Shown in pieces: positions 21,801-31,489 of a DNA stretch of 64,000 nt; position 1 is the first letter of the stretch; each line of letters starts with the position of its first letter. The position numbers were made by a program, and so were the translations under genes. The notes under the pieces are model-generated. The model saw nothing but the letters and a program-made list of their open reading frames with translations, ran no database searches and was not told the origin of the DNA. Origin of the DNA: Endomychus coccineus (lineage: Eukaryota > Arthropoda > Insecta > Coleoptera > Endomychidae); the NCBI GenBank assembly GCA_958510875.1, contig OY294067.1, forward strand, positions 260,277,736 to 260,341,735. The letters run 5' to 3'.

Positions 21801-24800
21801 TATTTGTATCAATATTAAAATAAAAATTTCAATAGCTCTATAACTGTAAAAGTACAGAAAATGACTAACCTACACGCTTAGGAGTCTCTATGGATACAAG
21901 ATCCTTGCTATGGGTAGACGTAGGGCTGCATTATGGCGATGGGTTTACGCAGAGGCCGCTTTTGCCGGACATGCCGACAGCAGATAGAAAAACGTCTCAG
22001 GCGCTTGTCGACAGGCCCTGCAGCTAAAATCAGAAGCCTGCACACCCATCACGTTGCCGCGATAGACCAAGGTGTTGATTACGCCATCTTGGTAAGCCGC
22101 GGTAAATCCCCCGGTCTCGAATATAAGGCGAAGGTCAGCCTGATGTTTCGATGTTTCGGTAGAAAACACCGTGTATCGGCTTGTCAAAATGCCACCCAGT
22201 ATCCTAAAAATTACTTCTATGTTGTATATTTTTAAAGATTGCTGAAGCTCACGAGGGTAGACCCAAATGAGTAACAGCGTACTGGATGTTAGGGTAGGGT
22301 ATGTCTAAATAAATGAGTAGAACCAATATAGTACATAAAATCAAAGAATGCTCATGAATTAATGAATTGGTGTATGTTTCGTTTTGCTTTCAATTGGTCT
22401 AATTTCCAATATTGATTTTCTGTTTGTTTCTTGTTATAAAGCGTGAAGACGTAATATAAGGATTTTAAAGCATACTAATTTCAGGATAAATATTTTTCGA
22501 ACTACAGTTGGATAAGTATTTATTCGCCCATCTCAAAAGATAAGAGTCCATAACTCAAATCAAAATCTAACATTATATAGCTTTGATGGTTCACAAGTTA
22601 GCACATAACTCAACATATAACTAACTAACTACCCATCCAATAAAAATATTAGATAAGTAAATCAGACAAATTTGTTTTTACCCACTTTGTAAATGTTTCA
22701 ATCATTTTGGACAAATGATAATTCCTTCAGAATATCAATGATTGAGAGAATTTTATTATACAACCTATCATTCGAAAAATGTTGAATCTTCATATTCTTG
22801 CTCTTCTAACCCTGTTTTCATTTTTAAAATAGTGTTTTCAAAGGTTTAAAAAGTGGATTGCATTTCTGGTAAAATATTATAACGATCCGTATTTATTCAT
22901 TTATTTGTGTTAAGCTTAATAATTATCTAATTTGCACGAGCTGGAGAAACACGATAACGAAGTTTATACGATGCTTTGAAAAATACTGAAATGACCTTAT
23001 ACTTAAACTTCAAACGTTACACAAGTTATTAAACTTGTTAATCATGCTGATTGCAATATTCATACAGTTGTTTTGAATTCAAATAAAAATAGTAAATTAT
23101 ATGAAATATGTTCCCATTAAATTCAGAACCATATAAACAGAAACCCACAGCGTGAAAATAGAAATAAGCATGCCAATGCCCTTCCATGAACCAGAATTGG
23201 ATTACAGTGGCGTAACAGAAAAAAGAGCGCCCCCCATTTCCATTGCCATTAGGTGATTTTTGAATTAGTTCATGATATAAACCTAATAGTATGTACATAA
23301 TAAAATTGCTAAAAATTCTAGTTCATGGCAAATAGGTAGACAGACATAAGATAAATAAAAATATTAAAGCATAAAGTGATACTCCAGCAAACAAACTGTA
23401 AAATCACAATTTTAAAAGAACGTACCTATAGGTAACGATGTTAACAAAGCTTCGCAGAAGAAAAATCAGTATCCAAAAGATGCAAAATCAATTGGCTAAG
23501 TGAAGTACGAGTATAAAGACGGCCAGATCGTCGATAGTTTTTTATTGCAGAATCGTTTATAATTTCATCTCTGTATAACGTCTTAATGAACCTTTATCCA
23601 AAACTCATTAAATATAAATCCGAAAAGCGTTGTTGGTATTAAGTGAATTAGTTTTTATATTTTCAGTTTTGAAAATAAACGTTCCGCTGATGCCATACTA
23701 ACTGGTAAAGTTAGAAATAACATTTATGCACTAGTATATGTGGTATATTTGATGAAAGCCACTGAATTTTTATTAATAAATAATCTGCAAGTTGAAACAC
23801 TTTTCACAAAAGACTATCTGAAGCTTAAAAATTAATTAGGAAAGTTAGTGAACAAGTCTTTATGGTATATCATTGCAAATGGCAAGCTTTCACATAAAAC
23901 TCTTCTTCACACAAGGAAGTCAAGTTCTCAAGACATAAAAAATATTCTGTTTAGCATTTATACTTTCTAAACTTATTTTCAACTGATAAGTTAGCAAGAA
24001 TTTCGAGCTTGTGTTTTCTGAAAGTATTGTATCTAGTATTTCTATTATGCATGCAAATTTATTATTCCTCTCATCTTGGCTTACTTGCAGGGGCTGTGAT
24101 ACAAAAATACAATTCAGTTATAAAGATAATATTATTTAAAGAATATAGAAAGCAAAGTTGGCCACGAAAGGGGCCATGCCAGTCGGCAACCGGCATCGTG
24201 GACCTTAGCCCTCCTCTGTGCAGGGTCTGCGGGGTGTTTGTTACGCCACTGCTTGATTAACAAATACGAAATAGTGAGATGGTTCAAATTTAAAAGATAT
24301 GTATGCTTTGGACACGTTCTGCCAGAAACTTCTAGGCATCATACAAAACTATGAATGATTTTTTTTGTCCAATTTTTTTATTTTCATAAAATCTAAAGTA
24401 CATCGTAATCCCTAACATTTTTGTTCACAAATGATAATCTAGGATGTATCAGAGTTTCTAAAGCATTTTAGAACGGATTAAATGTGCTCATGACGGCAAA
24501 TAAACAGGTATTCCTAAAAGTCAGTTATTAGACCTATCTTTGATAGTAACTCATGAAGTCACTTAAACAGTATAATTCTTTAATTTCGTTTTGAGAACAT
24601 AGTAAAATACCACCCACACTACATGAAATTGACTTTGATCTGTCAAGATTCTAAGACTTCTTGATTCTATTCTCGGGCCGCCAGAAGGAGAATAAGAAGA
24701 TTCAATAATATTATTAATAAATGTATTGCAATTCAAAACATACTATAAAATATTCGGAACAAAGCCAAGACTGATGTGCTTACAACTATTCCAAACATTC

Positions 24801-27337
24801 TTATAGACAATTATGAGGATTTAAACGACTAACAATGTACAATTGTACAATGCTTGAAAAATTGAGTCTTCATTTTCGCTCAAATTTAATTATATATATT
24901 TTGTATTAGAAGTTTTTGAAGTATTGAGGTGTAATGAGTTCTCACAACAAGATGTCAGATATTCGCATAAAACCAGGTAACGTTATAACGAGTATGAACA
25001 TTGAATATCTTTCGTCTAATATTACCAATTAGCCGATCAAGATAGCAACATAATAAAAAGCTGCCATACGTATTTGCCTCTAAATTACTCGAAAAAATTT
25101 TTTTTCAAAGAATGTTGATCGGTTGCTAATGATAATCCCTGATAATTAGGGTGAAGTTAATTAAAGAGAAAATAACATTATTATGTTTTCAGTTGAATCC
25201 CCAGCACACTGTACCTACTTTAGAAGATAATGGTTACATAATATGGGATAGCCACGCAATAATTGCCTACCTTGTGGGAAAATATGGAAAAGATGATTCG
25301 CTCTACCCCAAAGACATTTGCAAAAGATCTATTATAGATCAACGTTTGCATTTCGATTCCGGAATCATCTCTTGTTTCACAAGAAATATTTTGGTGAGTT
25401 CATTTATTCAAACTTAGTTATTTTGTCCAATTATCATTATTATGGGGAAGTATCAAACTAAACTGAATCTGGAATATCGAGTAAGTGGTGTTTGAATAGG
25501 TTTACGGTGGTCAGCCAAAAATAACTATTTTTGAAGATATACTCGTGGTAAAGAAAGTGTTACTCCAGATAAGAAACAATCACCCTTATTCACTCAAGAT
25601 ACTGTGAAAGTATTGAGGCTGATCATGGCTACTTGGTAGCTGAAAGGTCCTCAGTTGTTTCTTATTCGTACTGCTATAGTGTATCCACAGTGTGAACTCT
25701 TTTCTGGCTTATTAAAGGAAGTCATATTGAAGATACTTAATAATGACCATAATTTTCTTTCATGGCCACCATACAATGTCACAAAATAGTTATCACTTCG
25801 GAGACCATCATCATACATAAGATTGGATTAGGTTAAGGGTGTTGTATTTCAAGGACTATTGTATCCCTCTCACGCTACTGTGAGTTTTACATCTTTTAAA
25901 AACACTAATATTTTTTCCCGGTTTCATTCACTATAGTGTAGTATATCCCGTATATTTTTGCAGATATGTAGCTCCGCTTTCAGTGAGCAAATGGCGATTC
26001 CGGTTCTTTGCAGAATCTACACGTGGCATCATTCCCTGATCTTATTGTCCTCATAAGACCAGTGTCTTGTCATGAATCATATTATCGTTCTAAGCTTTCC
26101 AAGACGTCATTTTTCCTAATTGAACTAGGGGGATTTTGGATTGTCTTTTACTGTATTCGCTCCACACCTTTAGTTCTTTAATAGAATATGAGAAACAGTT
26201 TGTTCGCATCTCCATATCTATTAGAACCTGGGTCATTAACGATTCTCATCAAGTGCAGATGACCTGTAAGAAGTCCTGTCACCAGTTTGATGCCTCTTCT
26301 GTTAATAGTGAGAAGGGCTTCAGAGCATTTCAGCAAGAACGCCGCAATGTGAAGTTTCATCTGCATCATACCGGGAGCACTACGCCAAACCGAGAGCCAC
26401 TGAAGTCTATCCAGTATCTGAGGACATGGAGTCCGGTGGTCGATGACATTCTAATCGTTGGATCGGGGCCCTCGAGGGTCTCTTGAGAACCCGGTTAGGC
26501 TAATTCATGACCCACTTCATTTCCTCTCACGCCATTGTGGGCGGGGATCCATACTAGCTGAAATTTGTTCCTTCTAGCTAGTTCAGCCTCGGGTCTCCCT
26601 GCACTCTCAAACAAGCCCCGCAGAAGCAATTTCAACACCATAGAGGAAATCACACCACTGAAGTCGATAATAAGCTCAGTGAATTAATCTCAAAAAAGAG
26701 GTTAAGATTGTGACTTCCATTTTTTTGTATCTTCTATAGTTACCAGTTACCATATACAAACATGGAAATTTGTCCATCCTGTACCTACAATACAGAATTT
26801 CAGAATTTTACAAAGTGATAGGGCTAGAAGGATTAGAAGATAATGAAACCTTTCATGGCATAGAGCTAAAAAGCTAAAGGTAGAAGTTTCGCAATCTTAT
26901 TCATATTTATCGTTCTTCTGAATTATAATGGAACTTTATTAATTTTCTTGAAATATTGAGATATGACATACTGTTTTGCTTTATTTTTGATAAGTAGCTA
27001 TCTCTGTCTAAAATAATTCCTTTCATTCTAGAATCCTGTGTTGTACGACAACATGAAAAGCATCCCGAAGGAACTAGAAGAATGTATAGATAAAGCTTAT
27101 GCATTGATGGAAACATTTTTAGTGGAGGATTGGATAGCAGGAGATTATATATCCATAGCCGATCTAAGTTTGATTCCTTCTATCACATCTTTGAATGTCA
27201 TATTTCCCATAGACGCACTTAGGTATCCAAAAATGGACAGCTGGATCCGCCGATCTGAACATCAACCATTCTACGTGGCAAACGAAAACGGACTCAACAA
27301 ATTAAAGTGTCTCCTTCGGTGTAGAAGAGAACAATGA
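9803..27337 (+). CDS. Glutathione S-transferase, delta/epsilon type (GST-2)
   Basis: Exons 9803-9943, 25193-25393 and 27032-27337, all phase 0, giving 215 residues. Exon 1 (47 codons) carries the active-site segment [11 protein letters not shown] with Ser11. Exon 2 has NPQHTVPTL (His and the cis-Pro loop) and IWDSHAI (Asp-Ser contacting the glutathione glutamyl part). Exon 3 has [15 protein letters not shown], the N-capping box. Donors read AAG|GTTGGT and TTG|GTGAGT; acceptors read TTCAG and TCTAG. Intron 1 is 15,249 bp and packed with transposon remnants; intron 2 is 1,638 bp with a LINE tail. Joining the distant exon 1 to exon 2 is inferred from matching phase, orientation and the lack of any other GST exon between them. 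The coding sequence is open throughout. Confidence 0.88.
9944..11039. other. Start of GST-2 intron 1
   Basis: Nothing recognisable. An 88-codon open frame at 10268-10534 has no known domain and is probably chance. Confidence 0.5.
11040..11255 (-). pseudogene. Ty3/gypsy reverse transcriptase fragment
   Basis: The minus strand reads [19 protein letters not shown], then [17 protein letters not shown], a stop, and [11 protein letters not shown]. These match the YxDD region and the following KINxxKC/FLGYxLT blocks of Ty3/gypsy reverse transcriptases. YIND replaces the usual YxDD and an in-frame stop is present, so it is dead. At 11255 it abuts a LINE fragment in the same orientation but a different frame. 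Confidence 0.75.
11256..12065 (-). pseudogene. LINE ORF2 fragment (endonuclease end and RT start)
   Basis: The minus strand shows, in order, an endonuclease-end LASLGNSD motif (about 11990), a [14 protein letters not shown] linker, [39 protein letters not shown] (RT entry), then [19 protein letters not shown] and [12 protein letters not shown] (RT motif A, normally SLDISKAFD). Several stops and frameshifts are present. This is a non-LTR retrotransposon, jockey/CR1-like by motif pattern. The copy ends abruptly at the gypsy junction. Confidence 0.75.
12085..13260 (-). pseudogene. LINE reverse transcriptase remnant
   Basis: Minus-strand order: [38 protein letters not shown] (motif A), [16 protein letters not shown] (motif B), LRFADDWPF (motif C, FADD), then a C-terminal block reading [19 protein letters not shown]. 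The order is that of a non-LTR retrotransposon RT. Multiple frame breaks. It is a separate copy from the LINE at 11256-12065, because the two overlap in RT motif content. Confidence 0.75.
13316..14570 (-). mobile_element. Penelope-like element, left (minus) copy
   Basis: Left arm of a large inverted repeat. An open frame from about 14570 down to 13602 encodes the [11 protein letters not shown] motif C of a PLE reverse transcriptase, the connector ([20 protein letters not shown] and onward) and a C-terminal GIY-YIG endonuclease ([18 protein letters not shown]). Only the 3' half of the element is present. The 3' flank (13316-13600) carries a hammerhead-like motif at 13381-13424. The frame reads through 14570 into antisense of the other copy, so the first ~38 codons of the long open frame are not PLE. 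Confidence 0.9.
13381..13424 (-). ncRNA. Hammerhead-ribozyme-like motif, PLE left copy
   Basis: The minus strand reads, in order: TCGT (helix I), CTGAAGA (core), GACAC/GTGTT (helix II), GAAA, an AT..GT loop of 2 bp, A, then ACGA (helix I return). It equals 16516-16558 except that the helix III pair AC/GT is AT/GT. One extra U lies between the core and helix II compared with the type I consensus. Confidence 0.55.
15015..15357. mobile_element. 343-bp inverted-repeat insert with hammerhead-like core
   Basis: Inserted in the PLE reverse transcriptase between motifs B and C. The 13-bp flank ATAGAAGATACTA occurs at 15002-15014 and again at 15358-15370, a target duplication. Two arms of about 75 bp (15025-15099 and about 15250-15325) are inverted repeats carrying GGCGAAACGTCGGCATC-type sequence. 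A hammerhead-like motif lies at 15229-15271. The long target duplication fits reverse-transcription-based insertion better than cut-and-paste (inference). No coding sequence. Confidence 0.75.
15229..15271 (+). ncRNA. Hammerhead-like motif in the 343-bp insert
   Basis: Order: TGCC, CTGAAGA, extra T, a GCCACC/GGTTGGC hairpin with one bulge, GAAAC directly followed by GTC, then GGCA. TGCC pairs with GGCA (helix I). Helix III would be only AC/GT with no loop, a form that can act only weakly or as a dimer (inference). Confidence 0.5.
16516..16558 (+). ncRNA. Hammerhead-like motif, PLE right copy
   Basis: TCGT, CTGAAGA, extra T, GACAC-GTTTA-GTGTT hairpin, GAAAC-TATA-GT (2-bp helix III), A as the cleavage-site nucleotide, then ACGA pairing with TCGT. 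Hammerhead ribozymes are known from PLE terminal regions; the extra T after the core is unlike the CUGANGA consensus. Confidence 0.6.
16973..17890 (-). pseudogene. MULE (Mutator-like) transposase remnant
   Basis: Minus strand. The upstream part reads [18 protein letters not shown] (the first catalytic Asp in DGT), [19 protein letters not shown] and [15 protein letters not shown], the central catalytic region of MULE transposases found in many insects. Then QCLW is followed by a TGA stop, [10 protein letters not shown], a TAG stop and [18 protein letters not shown] in the same frame, continuing through [16 protein letters not shown]. Two in-frame stops interrupt an otherwise readable protein. 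The N-terminal zinc-finger part and element ends were not identified. Confidence 0.8.
18270..18990 (-). pseudogene. piggyBac transposase C-terminal remnant
   Basis: Minus strand. Order: [18 protein letters not shown] and KPQLPP, a frameshift, [44 protein letters not shown], a stop, [14 protein letters not shown], then a decayed Cys-rich tail. The KPxIIxDYNxTKxxxDxxD and RWP motifs are diagnostic for piggyBac-type transposases. TTAA-flanked ends were not found. Confidence 0.8.
19131..19480 (+). repeat. 140-bp tandem repeat, about 2.5 copies
   Basis: AGCGAC..CC followed by AAAACCCCCGA recurs at 19141, 19282 and 19422 (spacing 141 and 140 bp). Each unit holds TTTTGTCCAATTAAA and GGCCAATT..CAGCTGGG blocks. 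Apparent open frames are repeat sequence. Confidence 0.8.
19490..21085. other. GST-2 intron DNA, mostly AT-rich
   Basis: No gene recognised. A patch at about 20670-20890 is much richer in G and C than its surroundings but has no readable domain; it may be a transposon end. Confidence 0.4.
21086..21262. mobile_element. 177-bp hairpin element with central hammerhead-like motif
   Basis: Arms 21086-21152 and 21199-21262 are near-complete reverse complements (TATTTGTAACTTCCGTTACT against AGTAACGGAAGTTACAAATA). The loop between them carries a hammerhead-like motif. Transcripts of either strand would form a long hairpin. Confidence 0.7.
21166..21207 (+). ncRNA. Hammerhead-like motif, best-formed copy
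   Basis: CCGT, CTGAAGA, extra T, GGCG-TAATAA-CGCT hairpin, GAAAC-TCGA-GT (2-bp helix III with a 4-nt loop), A, then ACGG. CCGT pairs fully with ACGG. Compared with 16516-16558, helix I and both loops differ in sequence but keep their pairing. Confidence 0.6.
21945..22200 (-). pseudogene. LINE C-terminal zinc-knuckle fragment
   Basis: The minus strand reads [20 protein letters not shown], a C-x2-C...H/Y...C motif like the C-terminal knuckle of non-LTR retrotransposon ORF2 proteins (usual form PETxxHLLxxCP). The His of the knuckle is Tyr here. Only about 80 codons are open. Confidence 0.5.
22236..23196. other. GST-2 intron DNA
   Basis: AT-rich; no gene, repeat or RNA recognised. Confidence 0.45.
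23205..24251. mobile_element. Non-autonomous hAT element, 1.05 kb
   Basis: Left end CAGTGGCGTAACA and right end TGTTACGCCACTG are perfect inverted repeats. Flanking octamers TTGGATTA and CTTGATTA match at 6 of 8 positions. The interior is AT-rich; an 83-codon open frame at 24009-24260 runs over the right end and is not a gene. Confidence 0.8.
24260..25192. other. End of GST-2 intron 1
   Basis: No coding sequence recognised up to the exon 2 acceptor (TTTTCAG) at 25192. Confidence 0.5.
25590..25710 (+). repeat. Dispersed repeat with second hammerhead-like motif type
   Basis: Contains CTGATCATGGCTACTTGG, TAGCTGAAAGGTCC and, downstream, GTGTATCCACAGTGTGAACT. Related copies: 47041-47110 (plus), 49111-49225 (minus) and 60262-60320 (plus). 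A GGCTAC/GTAGCT hairpin is kept in most copies, and TTGAG can pair with CTCAG around the core. Confidence 0.5.
25940..26665 (-). pseudogene. LINE RNase H and C-terminal knuckle remnant
   Basis: In GST-2 intron 2, antisense. Minus-strand order: [20 protein letters not shown] then VGHELAN (RNase H H-x-G-x-x-GNE motif), a frame break, [17 protein letters not shown] and [10 protein letters not shown], then a knuckle reading TCRFCKEPE. This is the end of an ORF2 of an RNase H-bearing non-LTR retrotransposon. Stops and frameshifts throughout. Confidence 0.75.
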
Positions 27338-28270
27338 TATAATATGCTTCATTTCCAGTTTCAATTCGAATGAAATTCAGTAGACTGTAAACAATTGTTT
27401 GAGGCTAATGGACCTTATTTGTATTGTTATGCGAACAATAGTATGATTGCTATGATGCTATATCTCTCATTGTCCTAGTTCAAATGGAACCGTTATATGG
27501 TGTTATGTTGTGTAATATATTATTGACTATGTTCTATAAGAATGAATGGGCGTGAGGGTCGTAAGGAATGTGATATGTCCGGTGATAGAATTTTGTGTAG
27601 GTAGGTGCATATGATCATAATGTAGAAAGAACCAGCGAGTATTGAGTAAATCCAATCAACGTATTTTCTTTACATTTTTTTATTATATTATTTAACGTCG
27701 CCTTCTTTCTGGTACTGTGCAGCTTAACACCGATGCCAGAAGGCAAGCTCACGCCGAATTCTGATTATTTCCAAGTACAGATAAGGATCTTGAACGTGTA
27801 GTGACATTGTACAGCACACAGGACCTTCTACTTTACTTCCAATCCGAAGGAAAGCACGGTCCGATATTAGACGAATATATGAATATTTTTCATTTGTTCA
27901 TAGTTCTCTTCATAAGTTTGGTTCGGTGTCGCCATCTGGTGCACTAAAGTAGTCGCACATTCCCTCTAAGTTCGAGAAATCTGTCAATGTAATACATTGC
28001 TTGATTTCTTAGTAGACATCTATTCATAGATTTTTTGGTCTTTTTACCACGTGGAAGGCTAATTATGACTACCTTCAACGGACATCCTTCAGTAACGTTG
28101 CAAACTTGCTCGTTCCACTGATAAAAGAGCTGTCTGGAACCATAAGGTTGAAACGTTACTGGTACATCTGGACTAGAAAGACCTCATCATTGTTATCTGT
28201 CAAGAGCCAGCATGAGATAAATGAGTATGTTTCTAATTCTCTTACATTGACTAGGTAGTAGGTTATTTGA
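27338..28270. other. 3' flank of GST-2
   Basis: The 3' UTR should start here. No AATAAA was seen within about 350 bp of the stop. No other gene recognised. Confidence 0.45.
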
Positions 28271-28274
28271 AAGC

Positions 28275-28700
28275 AATGCAGGTATCTCCAAGCGGAAACG
28301 TTGATGATTTATTAAATTTTTATATATTTTTGGGAATACTCAGTTACTGGGTTATTTGAAAGTTTGTTCTTTTAATTGATTTGAGTTTCCTTGCCCTTGT
28401 ACACATGTAAAAAGCTCCAAGTGGCAACGTTATCGCAGGTTAGTTTATTGAATTTTTATATATTTTTGGGGATACTAGGCTAGCAGGTTAATTGAAAGTG
28501 AATTTTTGTAATTGAATGATTTTCTTGCCCTTGTAGCAATGCAGGCAATTCCAAGCGGCAACGTTATCGTTGGTTAAATTTCTTAATTTTCATATATATT
28601 TCGGAATACTTGGTAGGTTTGTTTCTGTATTTGATTGATTTTCTTCCCCTTGTAGCAATGGAGGAAACTCCAAGTGGCAACCTTATCGCAAGGTAGTCTG
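28275..28700 (+). repeat. Tandem repeat, four units of 119-134 bp
   Basis: CCAAG[CT]GGCAAC or close variants recur at 28288, 28417, 28551 and 28670. Each unit also has TTGCCCTTGTA and a TTTATATATTTTTGGG-like stretch. A single dispersed unit lies at 39850-39975. Confidence 0.8.
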
Positions 28701-28772
28701 TTAAATGAGTTATCTTGCCTAATGAATTCACCTCCTTCTGCCTGAGGTATTTACGATATGTTTCGAAAACAT

Positions 28773-28850
28773 CTCAGCCGCGATCCAGGTATGAAACCAG
28801 GTCGGCATAGGGAGAGACCACCCTGCTAACCACTATACCACCGAAGACGA
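28773..28850 (-). repeat. tRNA-derived SINE-like head
   Basis: The minus strand reads TCGGTGGTATAGTGGTTAGC (a clear pol III A box) and later CCTGGTTTCATACCTGG, a T-arm-like hairpin with a degraded B box. The order and spacing are tRNA-like, but the acceptor stem does not close. Likely a SINE head or tRNA pseudogene. Confidence 0.5.
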
Positions 28851-28904
28851 TATTTCTTCATATTTGAAGAAACCAATTAATATGTACCCTTAAATTTCGT
28901 GAAC

Positions 28905-29404
28905 CAGGGCCGGATTTAAGGGGGTGGAGGCCCCTGGGCCAAAGTTTGGTGGGGGCCCCTATATATCAGAGGCTAACATTTTTTTTATTTAGTATACACC
29001 GACTGTATACTGAATGCACTATTAATGCATTTTAAAATGTTCTTGTAATAAAGAATCTGGACAATATATATTATTCAATGTACATAAATATCAATAACTT
29101 TACACAGGTATTTTTCGAGTTTTCCTCGCCTCGAAATCGTCGATGACATCGTCAAAATTCAAGGATCTCAAAATATTCTTATTATGTTGTGTTTTAGAGG
29201 AATGTGATATTAGAAATAGATTTTCAATAGCAAAAAATGACGCAAATGACGATATTATTCAGTATTGATTACCAATATCCACATCAATGCTATTGATAAC
29301 CATACTATTGATTACTATATTAAATAATTGTCATATGATTTCTGTAATAACAAATTTTTTTGTCTTCACTTGACCTTTCGTGGGGGGCCCTAAATCCGGC
29401 CCTG
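28905..29404 (-). mobile_element. Internally deleted hAT element
   Basis: Ends CAGGGCCGGATTTAAGG and TAAATCCGGCCCTG form hAT-type terminal repeats. The flanking octamers share GTGA (5 of 8). At about 29100-29230 the minus strand reads FFAIENLFLIS and LNFDDVIDDFEARKTRK, the extreme C-terminus of a ZMYM1-like hAT transposase. So this is a deletion derivative of an autonomous element. Confidence 0.75.
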
Positions 29405-29412
29405 AAGTGATC

Positions 29413-30250
29413 TATTGGAAAGAAAACTACTCAAGTTCTATTCATCTGGATTAGAGTACCTATATAATAATATCCTTTATTTTCATTTGAACAAGTGCCA
29501 ATATGCTATTCAATTATTGTTCGAATAGAAGAAGATCCTTTTCAGTGCATCTAATTTTTTTCTTTATTCCTTATCGTTTCCAATTTAGGTAGAAGTAAAT
29601 TCATTTTACCTACAAAAATGATAGTTAAATGCATTACTTTATGATAGATTAACCACGAATTTACTACCTACATCAAAAGAAATTGCTGATTCAAGAATTA
29701 CATTGTAATTCTGAAATAACGCGTATGTATTAGAATGTACTGATCCGTAGATCACGAAATCCCTACATCCTATTTTTGATATCACAATTTTCCTCTCTCG
29801 GGCACTTCAACAGGTCAAAAAATGTATGGTTGTACGATGTATTCACTAGTAGCTTGCACTTGTATGAACTAATATAATACAAATGATATTTGAATTGACA
29901 ACATACGTGTTTTACAACTCTATATGTTAATAATATTTTACTGTCAGCTGAACTGTCAAACTCTACGTTACTTTCATGATACCACTGAGTAATTAATTTA
30001 ATATAACCTCATGAAGTAACTATGGTCTATGACTTATACGTTTTAGGATTATTTCTATGACGAGAAACACGAAGATGTGATGTCATAACTTCGTCTTTGT
30101 AATTTAAGAAATTTTTAAATATTGATTTCGGACACTTCTGCTAGTTGAATGTGTGATTGAGATATATGTATATTTAAAACTAGAAGACACTGTTGTCATA
30201 ATACATCGATGCCAAAAGTATCACTTGCAACTTTGTTTCTTATTAGTATA
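29413..30250. other. AT-rich intergenic DNA
   Basis: No gene or repeat recognised. Confidence 0.45.
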
Positions 30251-30254
30251 TTGT

Positions 30255-31284
30255 ATTATAGAAACAAATCGTGACTATAGTTTCGACACTAGCGTGCCAT
30301 CTTAAGACGATAATAATGTATGAAAATATGAATAATCTTGGCTATTTATAGTACACACAGGTAACAACTGAGGTTCTGGTAGGGGAAATACATTGTTAGA
30401 ATAGTATAATTGAAATTGGATAATGAGGTAGAGTTAATATTGTGATAAGGAAATTTTGATGCGGAGGTATACTAGGAAGGCACAAGAGGATTATGGGATT
30501 TTTTACGTTATCAAGACATCAACAAACACTACACTGTAGTACACATCTAACAGATCGTTTAAAATTTTATTGTCATTATTTTTAATACCTTCGAAAATTT
30601 CTATTGATTCTAGTGTGTTTAATTTGAAACCTCTACTCTGGTTATGTAAAATTTTAACTTCATCTAAATTTGAAAAATTGTGCCATGTTTCTAAAATATG
30701 GTTAGAGAAAGATGAATCTGTTTTATCAAGTCTAAAAGATCGAAAATATTCCTTATATCTAATTTCTATATTAAAACTAGATCTACCGATGTATAAGTTA
30801 TCACACTCTGAACAGGTTAATTTATATACTCCAGGTTTATTAAGCTTATTTGTTTTATCTTTAGCATTGAACAAAAAATAGGACATTTTATTTTGAGGTT
30901 TGAAGCTAATTTATGTTTCGATAAAATGTCTGCAATTCTTTCACTTACGGTACCAAAATATGCGAGAGAAACGTATTTCGATGAAACATTAGAATTTTTT
31001 GTATAAGGATAGATACTTGAGTGAGTTAATTAATTTCTGCTTTTTTCTGTCAATTAATTGGGATATAATTTGAGATTGAAAACCATTATTAATGGCTATT
31101 TCCTTGATTAGATTCAATTTTTCATTCAGGTTTTCAGGAGAAGGAGGAAGGAAAAAGGCTCTATGTATCATAGAGGTGTAAGCTGCTAATTTGTGAATAC
31201 GGGGACTAAAAGGTGAATTGGCAAAAGTTGTACCTGTGAATGTACGTTTTCTATTAATATCATTAATTTTAAAATTTATAGAAA
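30255..31284 (-). mobile_element. Penelope-like element remnant (connector and GIY-YIG)
   Basis: Minus strand. The RT-distal connector reads INRKRTFTGTTFANSPFSP, LAAYTSMIHRAFFLP and IAINNGFQSQIISQLI; a frameshift near 30890-30990 separates it from [20 protein letters not shown], the GIY-YIG endonuclease. It is clearly diverged from the pair at 13.3-16.6 kb (for example INRKRTFTGTTFAN against [14 protein letters not shown]), so it is an older or separate lineage. The 3' region has a hammerhead-like motif at 30268-30311. Confidence 0.85.
30268..30311 (-). ncRNA. Hammerhead-like motif, degraded core
   Basis: Minus strand: ATCGT, CTTAAGA (G5 of the core lost), extra T, GGCAC-GCTA-GTGTC hairpin, GAAAC-TATA-GT, C, ACGAT. 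Helix I (ATCGT/ACGAT) is perfect. The G5 change should inactivate it (known for hammerheads). Confidence 0.5.
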
Positions 31285-31355
31285 ACCAAAGTGGTGTAAT
31301 TGGTAAACAGGCTATACTAGACATCCAGGAACGTGGGTTCGAACCCTATGATTCA
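31285..31355 (+). repeat. tRNA-like fragment at the PLE boundary
   Basis: Carries TGGTGTAATTGG (A box) and GGTTCGAACCC (perfect B box) 45 bp apart, as in a tRNA. The bases that should form the acceptor stem do not pair, so it is a pseudogene or SINE head. It adjoins the truncated end of the PLE remnant. Confidence 0.5.
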
Positions 31356-31489
31356 AAGTTATACGTTTATTCATCTTTATAATCCTATGTTAAATTGTCT
31401 AAGTTCTATCTTCATAATTCAGAAAATTTAATCCTTATTCACGAAATTGTGGCCAATTAGGCAAAAAACCTTAAGCTTGTTACATTGTT

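Noticed and set aside
21933..22235. 100-codon plus-strand open frame
   Set aside because: It is antisense to the LINE knuckle fragment, which carries the recognisable motif.
24009..24260. 83-codon open frame
   Set aside because: It lies inside a hAT element and runs over its terminal repeat; no domain.
31285..31355. Functional tRNA gene
   Set aside because: A and B boxes are present, but the 5' seven bases do not pair with the bases after the T arm.
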